Positions 51,417 to 61,380 are shown, counted from the first letter of the stretch. The stretch is 64,000 bases of DNA from Promethearchaeota archaeon (GCA_016839555.1 JAEOUA010000011.1:62001-126000); one strand, 5' to 3'. The notes: generated by a model from the letters alone, not told the origin. Numbers and translations are program-made.

Positions 51417-53963
51417 TTACTTTTTAGGAAACGTTTTTATAGCACTTTCTATAATACTTTTACAGAGTTTTACACCAAGCCCCGTCTTATGATGTAAATG
51501 GTAGGGAGTATCTTTTGCTACTTGTTCGGAGGTGTGATAGCCTGCAGTAAACAAAATTCTGCCTCGTACCCGTGCCACGTGTTTTAGTCGTAGAATCAAA
51601 TCGAATAATTCTTCTTTTATCCCATAATGAATGCGAATTCGAAGCGTCTCACACATCTCGGCGATCTTTTCCATATCATTCTGGATATCTCTTCCGGAGG
51701 AACTTAGATGTTCAGCGATAATACCAATAAAGGTGATAATACGCTCTAAATTATCTTTCACCGACATTAAATCGCCCGCCATAATATTATGTCTTTCCAA
51801 AATGTCTTCTAAAGTCACTTCATCTGCCCATTCGATAATGGGCTCCAAAAATTTGCGATTCCTAACCTTCCTTTCTGAGAGAAGAATATCATAAGCTTCC
51901 TGAATGAGATCTTGGTATGATTCTATTAGCCGATTTTCCAATTTACTTCGAATAAGAACACCAGATACAGGATAGAGATAAAGTCGAATAATCAGTTTTC
52001 CAAATTGCGAGCATTTCACTGTAGAATCAGAATTTTTAAGGATCAATCCCTTTTCAAAAAGATAATTGAGGATATACTGACTTTTAATGCATTTCGGAAG
52101 AATATTATTTACGTATTTTTGCACCCGTTTATCGGGGATCTGAAGCAAATACAGCAAGAAAGCGGTAATATGATCGCAAAACTCAAATGCAAACTTATTA
52201 TCCACGAAATTATCGGAAATACCGTTTTTGAATCCGCAAGAACATCGAATCCCTTTTTCAATATTAAAATCACAATAAAAAACCCCATAGCAAGATTTAA
52301 TATAGCCCGCAATTGTTTCTCCGCTGAGCTTAGTAATTTTGATTTGATTATCTTGCTTTCTCATTTTTTTTACTTGGTTTGGATTAGAATGAAGTTTTAG
52401 AATATTTAAGGGATTTATCTCTTCAATTAATAACAGTTGTTCTATTGGAAGGGGATGCTTCATTTTATGCTCAATTATATACCAAAAATAAGTTTTTCTA
52501 AAAAATGATTTCAAAGCCTCCAAAGTAATATTTTTTTCTTCATACACCCTCAGTAATACTTGTTCTTTCAAAGTATTAATGTCATTTAATCCTGATTTTA
52601 AATCTTCATATTTTGGTAGGAGTTTATTAGCAGATACGTCCATATTAAAAAAATGATCTTCAATCCACATCTTTTCTTCTATATTATTAACAAGGATTAT
52701 ACCGTAGCCCACGGTATCTAATCCTGGACGTCCAGCTCTTCCCAACATCTGAAATACCTCATTGGATGAAAAAGGCAAAAAATAAGAAAAGCCATCGCCG
52801 TTTTCGTAAAATCCCTTAAAATTGCTAATATTATATCCTGACGTCACATAGCGTTTAAAGTCTTTTAAAATAACTACGCGAGCAGGGACATTTACCCCAG
52901 CAGCTAATGTAGTGGTACAACATATAACTTTGAGAATTCGCCTTCGATAATTATCTTCCACTAACTTTCTTTCCTTGGGTAATAATCCAGCATGATGAAA
53001 AGCAATCCCATATTCCACTAATTTGCGGAGTTCTTTATTACCTCCTCGAAGATTATCCAATTTCTCCGAGATTTCCTTACAGATAGCTGCTTCATTTTCT
53101 TCTAAGAAATGGTGGGAAATAGATTTAAGCAAAGAGGCAGTTTTTTGAGTAGCTTTTCTAGTTCTTACAAAAATCAACACTTGTCCTTTATTCTCCAATG
53201 TTTTTTTGGTATAGCGCTGTATAGTAGATTTTTTATTCTGCGACACTTCTATCTGAAAATGAAGCGGTACAGGACGTTTATCTGAAGTAATGAGAATTGT
53301 TTTGTTGCCTAAAGAATTTAGCCACGAGTTAAAGAATTTCGGGTTGTTAATGGTCGCCGAAAGACCAATGATTTGCGGGGAATTTAAGATTTCGTTTAAT
53401 CTCACAATCAGAGATTCTAATCGGGGACCTCGGGAATTTTCTCCAATAAAGTGGATCTCATCAATTATAATAGTAGCAATATCGAAAATCCATTCTTTAT
53501 CGTAAAAATTGCGAATAATAGAATCCATTTTTTCATAGGTGGTTACAATTATATCCGCTTTTTCTAATTTAGAATCATCTACATCATAATCTCCAATAGA
53601 TAATTCGATATTTACTCTAAAACGAGAATATAATGTTTTAAAGTGAAAATATTTTTCTGTGGCAAGTGCTTTATAGGGTACCAAATAGATGGATTTGCCA
53701 AACTCTTGAAAAATATTATATATCGCACAGATCTCACCTATCAATGTTTTTCCACTCCCCGAAGGTGCGCAGATGAGAAAGGATTTGCGGAAAAACAGTC
53801 CTTTTTGGATAGCTTCTTTTTGTATTTTCCGCAATTCGAAAATTTTGGATTCTAATAGAACTCGTAAGATTCGATCATCCGGAATGAGCTTAAAGATCTC
53901 TTTTTCTTCAAGATCCTCCAATTGCTTTTCTTGGTCTGAATCAGTATAATCTAAAATAGTCAT
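51417..53963 (-). CDS. Hel308/Ski2-like SF2 DNA helicase with SWIM insertion
   Basis: The 848-residue protein has the Hel308 order: Walker A APSGSGKT at 66-73, VPYKALATEKY, IVTTYEKMD, DEIH at 168-171, LSATINNP, the motif-IV region VLIFVRTRK, GIAFHHAGLLP, TTLAAGVNVPAR and QMLGRAGRPG. The C-terminal end (FDLILRLKHVARVRGRIL, then LGVKLCKSIIESAI) fits the ratchet/HhH part of Hel308. Between winged-helix and ratchet, residues 574-598 hold a CSC..CDH set, which is a complete SWIM motif (CxCx19CxH). Hel308 unwinds forks and clears blocked lagging strands. The SWIM insert is unusual. Confidence 0.88.
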   Translation of the reverse strand: MTILDYTDSDQEKQLEDLEEKEIFKLIPDDRILRVLLESKIFELRKIQKEAIQKGLFFRKSFLICAPSGSGKTLIGEICAIYNIFQEFGKSIYLVPYKALATEKYFHFKTLYSRFRVNIELSIGDYDVDDSKLEKADIIVTTYEKMDSIIRNFYDKEWIFDIATIIIDEIHFIGENSRGPRLESLIVRLNEILNSPQIIGLSATINNPKFFNSWLNSLGNKTILITSDKRPVPLHFQIEVSQNKKSTIQRYTKKTLENKGQVLIFVRTRKATQKTASLLKSISHHFLEENEAAICKEISEKLDNLRGGNKELRKLVEYGIAFHHAGLLPKERKLVEDNYRRRILKVICCTTTLAAGVNVPARVVILKDFKRYVTSGYNISNFKGFYENGDGFSYFLPFSSNEVFQMLGRAGRPGLDTVGYGIILVNNIEEKMWIEDHFFNMDVSANKLLPKYEDLKSGLNDINTLKEQVLLRVYEEKNITLEALKSFFRKTYFWYIIEHKMKHPLPIEQLLLIEEINPLNILKLHSNPNQVKKMRKQDNQIKITKLSGETIAGYIKSCYGVFYCDFNIEKGIRCSCGFKNGISDNFVDNKFAFEFCDHITAFLLYLLQIPDKRVQKYVNNILPKCIKSQYILNYLFEKGLILKNSDSTVKCSQFGKLIIRLYLYPVSGVLIRSKLENRLIESYQDLIQEAYDILLSERKVRNRKFLEPIIEWADEVTLEDILERHNIMAGDLMSVKDNLERIITFIGIIAEHLSSSGRDIQNDMEKIAEMCETLRIRIHYGIKEELFDLILRLKHVARVRGRILFTAGYHTSEQVAKDTPYHLHHKTGLGVKLCKSIIESAIKTFPKK

Positions 53964-54166
53964 ATAAAAAAAATTTATTAAATAGAATGAATTGAGATGA
54001 AAATCATATTTATTGAGACTATTTAAACAAAAAGAGAAATATTTTTTTTATTGTTGATAATATCTCTCTCTCACGCAATACTTTTTTGAAAATTTAATGC
54101 GAAATTTCATATAAAAAAGGAATAGAATGTTTTAATTTTATCAAGTCGGTTTCATGCATTTTTTAA

Positions 54167-54182
54167 TTTTTCCTTTAAATAT
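54167..54182 (+). promoter_or_regulatory. T-tract/TATA promoter of the 54-62 kb operon
   Basis: TTTTTCCTTTAAATAT, ending 24 bases before the first ATG (54207). No comparable element is seen between the next four genes. Confidence 0.62.
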
Positions 54183-54206
54183 AGTCAATTAATTGTAGTA
54201 TTAATT

Positions 54207-55811
54207 ATGAATAATATAATAGATAATATCTCTGATGATGCAAATAAGCAATCATGGGATATCACTTATTTGTTATCGATGGCAGAAAACGCACTCGAAA
54301 GTGGTGATATTGAACACGCTATGAGTTTAGCTCTGGGCGGAATGAAACTAGCAAAAAGCTCTAACGCTCAGTATTATCAAAAAGAATTTAGGGATATTAT
54401 TGGGAAAATTGAAGAGAATGAAGGAAGAAATAATACAAATAATACTAAAACTCCATCATATAATTCCCAAAAATCAAAAAAATTAGAATTGGATGGAGAA
54501 AAAAAAATATCTACTGAGAAGTTAAATCAAATATTGCGACTTAATAAAAATTTAGAGAATAAGGAGACACACGAAAACTTAGAAACGAAAGCTAATAAAG
54601 ATCCTTCTGAGTTCAAATCTTTTTTGAAAAATATGAATAATCCTTTAAAAATCAATTCCAAAAAAAGTCCATCAAATGTCAAAAAAACCATTCATAATAT
54701 GAAAAGCCAAATTTCTAACAAGATCAAAAATTCTTTTCTTGAACAGAAATATTTTTTGATAAATTCACTCCAAAATATTCAAGGGATTGATTTTCTCGCC
54801 CTTAAAACCATAGAAATCACAAAACATAAATTTTTAGTGCTATTAATCCCTATAAAATGGTGCCAAAATACCAGAGAGCATATCATAATCGAAGAGTATA
54901 ATGTCCGATTTGCTCATCATATAAGTGAAAATCAGTCAAAATTAAGCAAAATAATGCATCAAGATTTAATATTATTAAGGCAATCGCAAATCGAGATAAT
55001 AAGAGAAATCGCCGAGCAACAAACTTTATATGATATAATTAAACGATTTCTTAAGGAAAATTTTACAATGGAGACATTTCAGAATAATCAATGTGTCTAT
55101 TTTCATAATGGGCTGAGAGAATATAAAGTAATCACCTCGCCAATATATATTAGTACGCAAAAAATTGGTTTTTTAGAGAAGGTGTTACCTTACCCCTATC
55201 AGCGATCTTCAAATATTCATTTTGCAGAGTTAGATAAATTATCACTCCTTTTATCGTTCATAGAACAGAAATATGCGGCAATCACAGAATATTCTGAGGA
55301 AGAAAATACCATTCAACATCAATCAGAGCAATATAATAATTACTTAGACAGAATCCAAAAATGCTCGATACCATTTATCCCTGTTTCACTGTTATTATTG
55401 ATTTTAAGTATCTTTTTTGCAGGAGATTCTTTTATGATCTTATTAGGCTCAGGAATTTTTTTTCTGGTGCTCTATGGCATTCTTTTTGCCTTTTTTACAA
55501 TCATGTATCTTAAGACTATTTCTAAGATTAAGAATGAGCTGCAGAATTCCACCAACATGAATTCTCGCCCACCTTTACTGGATGAAACAGATTTAGAACT
55601 GATCGCTCAATATTTTCCTGAACAAGAAATGGAACAATTTATTTATGAATGTTTTGGAAAAGATTATGAGTTTGGTACGACTACATTTCATTATAATAAT
55701 AATTATATAACACCAAAAGAAGATCTTGAGAGACCTCAAGAGCGTACAGATAAAGCGGAGAATAACAAAAAGGAAGCCCTATCTAAATATATCCAACTTT
55801 TAGAGGACTAA
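54207..55811 (+). CDS. Operon protein 1: 534-aa membrane protein with helical N terminus
   Basis: Not recognised. N-terminal 65 residues are a TPR-like helical pair (LLSMAENALESGDIEHAMSL, then LAKSSNAQYYQKEFRDII). A charged disordered linker runs to about 190. Residues about 195-370 form a mixed alpha/beta domain (FLALKTIEITKHKFLVLLI, EYKVITSPIYISTQKIGFL). Two close TM helices (IPFIPVSLLLLILSIFFA, MILLGSGIFFLVLYGILFAF) lie at about 390-440, and a charged tail ends the protein. Starts the five-gene operon and is 18 bases from the next start. The alpha/beta region might be a degenerate enzymatic or scaffold domain. Confidence 0.72.
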   Translation: MNNIIDNISDDANKQSWDITYLLSMAENALESGDIEHAMSLALGGMKLAKSSNAQYYQKEFRDIIGKIEENEGRNNTNNTKTPSYNSQKSKKLELDGEKKISTEKLNQILRLNKNLENKETHENLETKANKDPSEFKSFLKNMNNPLKINSKKSPSNVKKTIHNMKSQISNKIKNSFLEQKYFLINSLQNIQGIDFLALKTIEITKHKFLVLLIPIKWCQNTREHIIIEEYNVRFAHHISENQSKLSKIMHQDLILLRQSQIEIIREIAEQQTLYDIIKRFLKENFTMETFQNNQCVYFHNGLREYKVITSPIYISTQKIGFLEKVLPYPYQRSSNIHFAELDKLSLLLSFIEQKYAAITEYSEEENTIQHQSEQYNNYLDRIQKCSIPFIPVSLLLLILSIFFAGDSFMILLGSGIFFLVLYGILFAFFTIMYLKTISKIKNELQNSTNMNSRPPLLDETDLELIAQYFPEQEMEQFIYECFGKDYEFGTTTFHYNNNYITPKEDLERPQERTDKAENNKKEALSKYIQLLED

Positions 55812-55829
55812 TTATTGGTGATTTTTGAG

Positions 55830-56558
55830 ATGAAAACAAATTTATTGTTTAAATTGCTCTATTTTATTGGGTGCGGAATTGCGTTTTTAGGGATATTTTT
55901 TGATTTTTATTCCTATGATGTTTTTATTTTAGGTAATATTAAGCTTACTTCGTGGAGTTATAACTTATTTGAGGGATGGAATGTAAATAATACATTTGAA
56001 GCATCCTTTTTTGCTACCTTAAATCCTTTCTTTTTTATAATCATAGTGTTTTTATTATTAAAATACCCTCCTATACTCTCCATTAGTCCATTATTTCACA
56101 TTATTTTTTTGGGTGTAATTATTACCTCTGTATTATGTTTGCTATTTAAAGGATTAGAAGACTCAAAAAATTTATCGGATTTGACATTTTATGCATTTTT
56201 ACATATATTTTTATTGTTGTTAGTAGGGTTTTACACTATAGTATTTCCCATGTTTTATTTAATTCCCCATAACCTTTATTTTCCGTTTACAACCATTAGA
56301 GAGCCATTTTTAGGAATAACATATCATTATTTTTTGGGTATTGGCTATTTTTTAGAATTTATTGCATTTATATTACTTTTTCCTTATGCTGTTTTTTATT
56401 TGCAAACAGTGAGAAACTATGAAATTTCAGATGAAAGCACTCAAATAACTGAGGAATTAATAAATAAAGCAAATATAAGAATCGATATTGATAAATTAAT
56501 CGCAGAAGAGGAGTTCAAGTTTAAATTTAAAACTCATATGGAGGGTAAGCGTAAATGA
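55830..56558 (+). CDS. Operon protein 2: five-TM membrane protein
   Basis: A 242-residue hydrophobic protein with about five TM helices, then a charged cytoplasmic tail (ISDESTQITEELINKANIR...) of about 45 residues. The ATG at 55830 is chosen because GGTGAT (55817-55822) lies seven bases upstream; the TTG at 55815 lies in front of that site. Its last codons overlap the next start by an ATGA. It may form the membrane channel or anchor of the complex (inference). No family recognised. Confidence 0.72.
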   Translation: MKTNLLFKLLYFIGCGIAFLGIFFDFYSYDVFILGNIKLTSWSYNLFEGWNVNNTFEASFFATLNPFFFIIIVFLLLKYPPILSISPLFHIIFLGVIITSVLCLLFKGLEDSKNLSDLTFYAFLHIFLLLLVGFYTIVFPMFYLIPHNLYFPFTTIREPFLGITYHYFLGIGYFLEFIAFILLFPYAVFYLQTVRNYEISDESTQITEELINKANIRIDIDKLIAEEEFKFKFKTHMEGKRK

Positions 56559-57484
56559 ATGATCAAACCACATACGAAAAATTACACGCTTTAATTACCG
56601 TTTGTAAGCGAACGCAAAATTATAAAAAATTGGCACACACGGGTTATTTTTTGTTAAGCAATCAAGTAAATGAGATAGGTATACGATTAGGATTCCGTGT
56701 GAGAAAGACAGTAACCCAATCAAAATCCTCTAAATTTTTTACAAACAAAGGTTCTTACCAGAAGGAGACAATTTATGATTATTTAAATCAGATTAATAAT
56801 AGTTTCTCAACTAATCTTGATATAGAAATATTTAATGCCGATTTTCTTAAAAATTTGAAAAAGGCAGAGCTTCTATATATAAAATCAAGTGGAAAACTAA
56901 GATTATATCAAATTGCAACCCTTTTTGAGCTTTATTTTAAGTTAAAGGAACTCGAAGTCCCTAATCTTCGTAAAAAAATATCGAGCACTAAGCTACATAA
57001 TGTAGTCCCCTTTTATATGTATTCTTCGTTACTCTCTCCAACTAATTCATATAAAAATAAAGATGACAACCAGAGATTAGGGATAAAAAATTTAATATTT
57101 TTTGAGTTACAGAAAAAAGAGAATGTTCTAAAAGCTGAACTCCAACAGGATTATAATCCTAAATTATTAGAGGATATGTTGATATTGAAACAAATCAAGA
57201 AATCTTTTAAAAAATCTCCTTCCGATAAGATAAAAATAAGAAATTCATTATCAGAAAGTTTTTCTTATCAAAAATCACTGAATTCTCTTTATGGTTATTT
57301 CATTTTTGGGCTCTTTTTCGGTTTTTTTTGTTTAGGAATTAATATAATTGGGCTAATATTAATAAGTCCCTTTTTATTAGGGGCATTAGGCTTTTTTCTC
57401 TTATTGATATTAGGATCGACCATACTTTTCTTTTATATATATTGGACGAATTTCCTAAATAAAAAAGAAGTGATGCCCATTTGA
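56555..57484 (+). CDS. Operon protein 3: helical protein with C-terminal TM hairpin
   Basis: The 309-residue protein has a mostly helical soluble part (EKLHALITVCKRTQNYKKLA, KLRLYQIATLFELYFKLKEL) and, from about 245, two adjacent TM helices (YFIFGLFFGFFCLGINIIG, GALGFFLLLILGSTILFFYI). GGAGGG ten bases upstream is a good ribosome-binding site. The start overlaps the previous stop (ATGA) and its own stop overlaps the next TTG start. The same TM-hairpin arrangement recurs in the 1297-aa protein. Function unknown. Confidence 0.72.
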   Translation: MNDQTTYEKLHALITVCKRTQNYKKLAHTGYFLLSNQVNEIGIRLGFRVRKTVTQSKSSKFFTNKGSYQKETIYDYLNQINNSFSTNLDIEIFNADFLKNLKKAELLYIKSSGKLRLYQIATLFELYFKLKELEVPNLRKKISSTKLHNVVPFYMYSSLLSPTNSYKNKDDNQRLGIKNLIFFELQKKENVLKAELQQDYNPKLLEDMLILKQIKKSFKKSPSDKIKIRNSLSESFSYQKSLNSLYGYFIFGLFFGFFCLGINIIGLILISPFLLGALGFFLLLILGSTILFFYIYWTNFLNKKEVMPI

Positions 57485-60400
57485 AATATGAAAGAAGCAG
57501 TAATAACAATATGAATAAGGAATTCTATAGTAATGAGAGGAAGGAAGAAATATTAAAGGGAAAATCCTCGAGTTATTTAAATATATGGGAGAAAATACCT
57601 TCCTATAAAGATATTAATACCAATATCGGTATTATGAGATTTATTACTCTATTTACTCTAACAGGAATATTAATACTGTTCTCATTTTATGTGATTGGAA
57701 ATATTTTTTTTTCCATTATATTTCCCACTTCTTTAATATCTATTTTTCTGATAGGTTTTCGGGAAAATATTTTTCTTTTTTCGGGACTTGGAAAGTATAA
57801 ATACGGTCAAGTCCACCCGTTTAGAAATTTCCGATTTTGGCAAATAGATGAGCATCAAGATACTTTATATTTAACAAATACACAAGATTTAATTCACACA
57901 GGTATAAGATTATATAAAATATCAGTAATTCCCGAAAATATCCAGCCTAATTTAAATCATTTTATCAAGTCTTTATACATTTCTAAGATCCCGTTTTCCT
58001 ATCAAGTTGTTCAAACACCATTAGTTCAAAATACATCTGAAAGTATGAATATCACGATCCTCTTTGCACTTTCTTATTATGTTAAAGGGATCATAAGCAA
58101 AATAAAAATAACTAAAATTAAAGATGCGTTAGAAATATTTAGTTATACCTTTGAGAGTGCGTGTATTGCAAATCTAGCACATTATAAAATCGAAAGCCTA
58201 TCTGGAGTTGAATTGATTTATGCGTTTAGATCCTTAATAAGTTTAGTTGCAGAAGAACCAAAAAATTTCTCGGATGGAAATAGCTTCATAAGAAAAATAG
58301 ATAACAATTCAGTGCTTAAGCTTATAGTTATGTCGGTCATAATAATTTATATTTTTATATTGATTGGTCTTTCTCCAATAAAATTTTATTGGGCATTAGT
58401 TATAAATGGAGGATTCTTCTGTATATTCTTATCTCTTTTTTGGCGTGAAGCTTTATATGGTATTACTCAATTTAGTTTTCTTAAAAATAATGAATCTTAT
58501 AAAATTATTGAACCCTTCAAAGAAATCTCCTTTTATCGCTTTCGACCCTTTAGAGATATATTATTTATTCATAGTAATAATAAGGTTCTTACTGGAATTC
58601 ATTTTTTTAATGTAAAATTTGCCCTTCCACCACAGTTTTTATCAAAAGATCGTTTTATTGGTCGGATAGAAAAATTTTTTAGAGCAATTGTAAGTAAAAA
58701 GCTTCCTTTTACTTATACTCTGATAACATCACCAATATTTTGGGAAATTTTTGAAAAAGAGGGTTTAAAGCATGTGATCCCTAGTATCGCTATAGAATTG
58801 CGTCAAAGAAAAAAGGAATATGAATGGGAGCAATGGTTAGATATGAGAAGCGGAATCTGGAGGGTGATAGATCTCTATTCCATTCAAGAGCATGTCCTTA
58901 CAACGCACATTAATGAGGATTCGTTATATAAACTTTCAAAAAAATTGAATCAAAGTTCAAATGCATTTTTAAACCTATTTAAAGCCAATATTTCTAATTA
59001 CGAGATTGAACCATTAAATTCAAAATATATCTTTCCAGGGATATATGCTATCTTTTTAAAATCAAAATTTTTCAGGATGAATGGAACTCACTTAAATTAT
59101 TTGTTGTTGCAGGGAAAAACAATAATAAACCTAATGGAACTTTCTTCAGTATTTAAAAAAGGAATAGAGACGAGATTAGCGGCAGAATTTAATACCCCTC
59201 TTAATTTATCCAATTTTATTACCATCGGTAAGACACTTAATACCGAATTTTTGAAAGAAGAGGTTCCAGCGGGATTTACTCTTGATCAAGTGAAGAATCT
59301 ATTAATAACCAATGGCACATTCCGCAATCGAGAAAACTTGTTGCAGAAAATCGTGGTGGAATTGGTTAAGCATAAAACTCCCTCTATAGTTTTTGATTAT
59401 AATGGTACATTTACTAAATTCCTTCCTTATTTCGCGGGGAGCCGATTTGAAGATGATTTGTTGTTTTTTTCTTTAGGGAAAAATTTTCAATTGGATCCTT
59501 TCGATTCAGATATTCCTTATGATAAAGAAAGGGACGCCTATATAGATTATATCGTGGACATCTTGGCAATGGTCTATAAACAAAGAAAACTCATAATGGA
59601 TAGTTTAAGGGAAATCTTAAAGGAAGAGAATTTCTCGTATGCTGAATTCCTATTGGATGTGAAAAATAAAAATATTTGGGAAAAAAATTCGGGCATGGAT
59701 TCGCTTGTTTCGATGCTTAATAAAATTAAAGAAGTACCAAGCGTAATATCCAATAAAACTGAAGAAGATTCTGGAACTGAGAGATGGGCTGAGGATCAAG
59801 TTTATGCATATCAATTCGTGCAGAATGATAAGACTATCATTATAGATCTCTCCATATTTCGGGATTTAGAACCTAAAGTTTTTATGGCGTTTGTTATTAT
59901 TGCAAAGATCATATTTTATATGGCACAATTTCAAGACGAAGTAGATTCTATGTATGAAAAATTGATCATTATTCCTAATGGAGATATTATCTTTGATAAT
60001 TTTTATCTCGATACACAGATCAATTATCGTTACGGTAAAGTGATGAAACTTCTTCAACCACTTCACATTCTCAATCTTGGTGTGGTAATGACTTCCAATC
60101 AAATTCGATATCTTCATCCCAATGTGTTTAACTATTTTGCCAATATTGTTACGTTTAAAGCGACTGATAAGCGAGATATCAACGCCTTGAAAAATCAGAT
60201 GAGTCTGCAAGAATTACATGGCGTAGGATACTATAGTTCATCAAGAAATGATTCCTATCAAATCCAATTTCTTATGAATCTTAAAGAGAATGAAATTATT
60301 GTGAAGCGAGCAGACTTCCTTCAACCATTTCCTGTGATAATAGAACAGGATCAGTTAAATGAATTAATGCCTGTAAGGCAAGAAGAGATAAATGAGTATA

Positions 60401-61374
60401 TGTCGCAGCAAGGATATGATCTTTACGATAAAGAGAGCAGAATTCTTTCCAGTACGCAAAAAACCCTTTTTGAACAACACTTTAAGAATTATATTATATT
60501 TTTGGATGAAATCATTAAATTTTTTAGTATCTTGCAGACATTAGATAATGTAGGTAATTTATATAAAAGCAAAATAAAAGATGAATTACTTAAAATCATT
60601 TATCCAAAAGTACAGAAAAAGTTTGGTAAAGATAAACGACAGATAAAGCTTATCAGAGATAAATTATTCAATATTTTCTTACAACATAGTTATATCATCG
60701 AGAATCACCCCCGAAGAGCAAGTGGATCTCAATCAATCAGACCATCTTATTCGGTGGGGCCTCAGTATCAAGAATCTCTTGATGATTACTTCGAAACGGA
60801 ACAAGAAAGACCGACTAAGATTTCAGTTGAAACTCTTGAACACGAATCAGATAAAAATAGCAATTTTGAAAAAATTCTTGGAATAGAATCAAATGAAAAA
60901 GAAGAAAATTATATAGTAACAAAAAATCATAATCAAAAGGATATTAAAGAAATTTTATTAGATTATTCTTCGAAATTATTGGAAAATCTAATCGATATTT
61001 CGGTATTTATTGATGAAAAGAAATATGAAAAGGCAATTATATTGGAGCGCGCAGTTTTAACTGATTTTTTAGTTAATGTGTATTGTTCATTTTATCCCGA
61101 AGAAAAGAATGAAATGCCGGAATTATTGATAGATAAGGCTACTACATTTTTACTAAAGAATGTACCCCTTTCCATCAGTAGAAAATATGTAGACGATCTC
61201 TTAGAACGATGTAAATTACAAGAAATCAAGGAAGATAATATAGAAGAATATAAACTTGAAATAAACCAGCTTTCAGATTTACTTTTCGAATTCTTCACTA
61301 CTTTCCATAATGATATAAGAAAATTAATAAAGAATAATGAAAAAAATAAAAGGAATTATGAAATGTTATGGTGA
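57481..61374 (+). CDS. Operon protein 4: 1297-aa membrane protein resembling a HerA/VirB4 ATPase without Walker motifs
   Basis: The N-terminal half holds two copies of a module: TM hairpin (52-98 and 279-320), then an alpha/beta domain. The copies share YKYGQVHPFRNFRFWQ with YKIIEPFKEISFYRFR, and SKIPFSYQVVQTP with KKLPFTYTLITSP, as in the N-terminal part of VirB4/TraC-like ATPases. From about 575 comes a HerA/VirB4-like core: NLLITNGTFRNRENLLQKI replaces the GxTGxGKS loop, SIVFDYNGTF matches the strand after it, KTIIIDLSIF and LHILNLGVVMTSNQIRYL match the later strands, and LIIIPNGDIIFD replaces the Walker B DEA. So ATP binding is probably lost. The C terminus (about 1000-1297) is charged and helical. 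TTG start overlaps the previous stop. Confidence 0.72.
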   Translation: MKYERSSNNNMNKEFYSNERKEEILKGKSSSYLNIWEKIPSYKDINTNIGIMRFITLFTLTGILILFSFYVIGNIFFSIIFPTSLISIFLIGFRENIFLFSGLGKYKYGQVHPFRNFRFWQIDEHQDTLYLTNTQDLIHTGIRLYKISVIPENIQPNLNHFIKSLYISKIPFSYQVVQTPLVQNTSESMNITILFALSYYVKGIISKIKITKIKDALEIFSYTFESACIANLAHYKIESLSGVELIYAFRSLISLVAEEPKNFSDGNSFIRKIDNNSVLKLIVMSVIIIYIFILIGLSPIKFYWALVINGGFFCIFLSLFWREALYGITQFSFLKNNESYKIIEPFKEISFYRFRPFRDILFIHSNNKVLTGIHFFNVKFALPPQFLSKDRFIGRIEKFFRAIVSKKLPFTYTLITSPIFWEIFEKEGLKHVIPSIAIELRQRKKEYEWEQWLDMRSGIWRVIDLYSIQEHVLTTHINEDSLYKLSKKLNQSSNAFLNLFKANISNYEIEPLNSKYIFPGIYAIFLKSKFFRMNGTHLNYLLLQGKTIINLMELSSVFKKGIETRLAAEFNTPLNLSNFITIGKTLNTEFLKEEVPAGFTLDQVKNLLITNGTFRNRENLLQKIVVELVKHKTPSIVFDYNGTFTKFLPYFAGSRFEDDLLFFSLGKNFQLDPFDSDIPYDKERDAYIDYIVDILAMVYKQRKLIMDSLREILKEENFSYAEFLLDVKNKNIWEKNSGMDSLVSMLNKIKEVPSVISNKTEEDSGTERWAEDQVYAYQFVQNDKTIIIDLSIFRDLEPKVFMAFVIIAKIIFYMAQFQDEVDSMYEKLIIIPNGDIIFDNFYLDTQINYRYGKVMKLLQPLHILNLGVVMTSNQIRYLHPNVFNYFANIVTFKATDKRDINALKNQMSLQELHGVGYYSSSRNDSYQIQFLMNLKENEIIVKRADFLQPFPVIIEQDQLNELMPVRQEEINEYMSQQGYDLYDKESRILSSTQKTLFEQHFKNYIIFLDEIIKFFSILQTLDNVGNLYKSKIKDELLKIIYPKVQKKFGKDKRQIKLIRDKLFNIFLQHSYIIENHPRRASGSQSIRPSYSVGPQYQESLDDYFETEQERPTKISVETLEHESDKNSNFEKILGIESNEKEENYIVTKNHNQKDIKEILLDYSSKLLENLIDISVFIDEKKYEKAIILERAVLTDFLVNVYCSFYPEEKNEMPELLIDKATTFLLKNVPLSISRKYVDDLLERCKLQEIKEDNIEEYKLEINQLSDLLFEFFTTFHNDIRKLIKNNEKNKRNYEMLW

Positions 61375-61380
61375 TTTATC

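Noticed and set aside
59866..60210. 114-aa minus-strand frame inside the 1297-aa gene
   Set aside because: Antisense shadow; no ribosome site or promoter and the plus-strand gene is clear.
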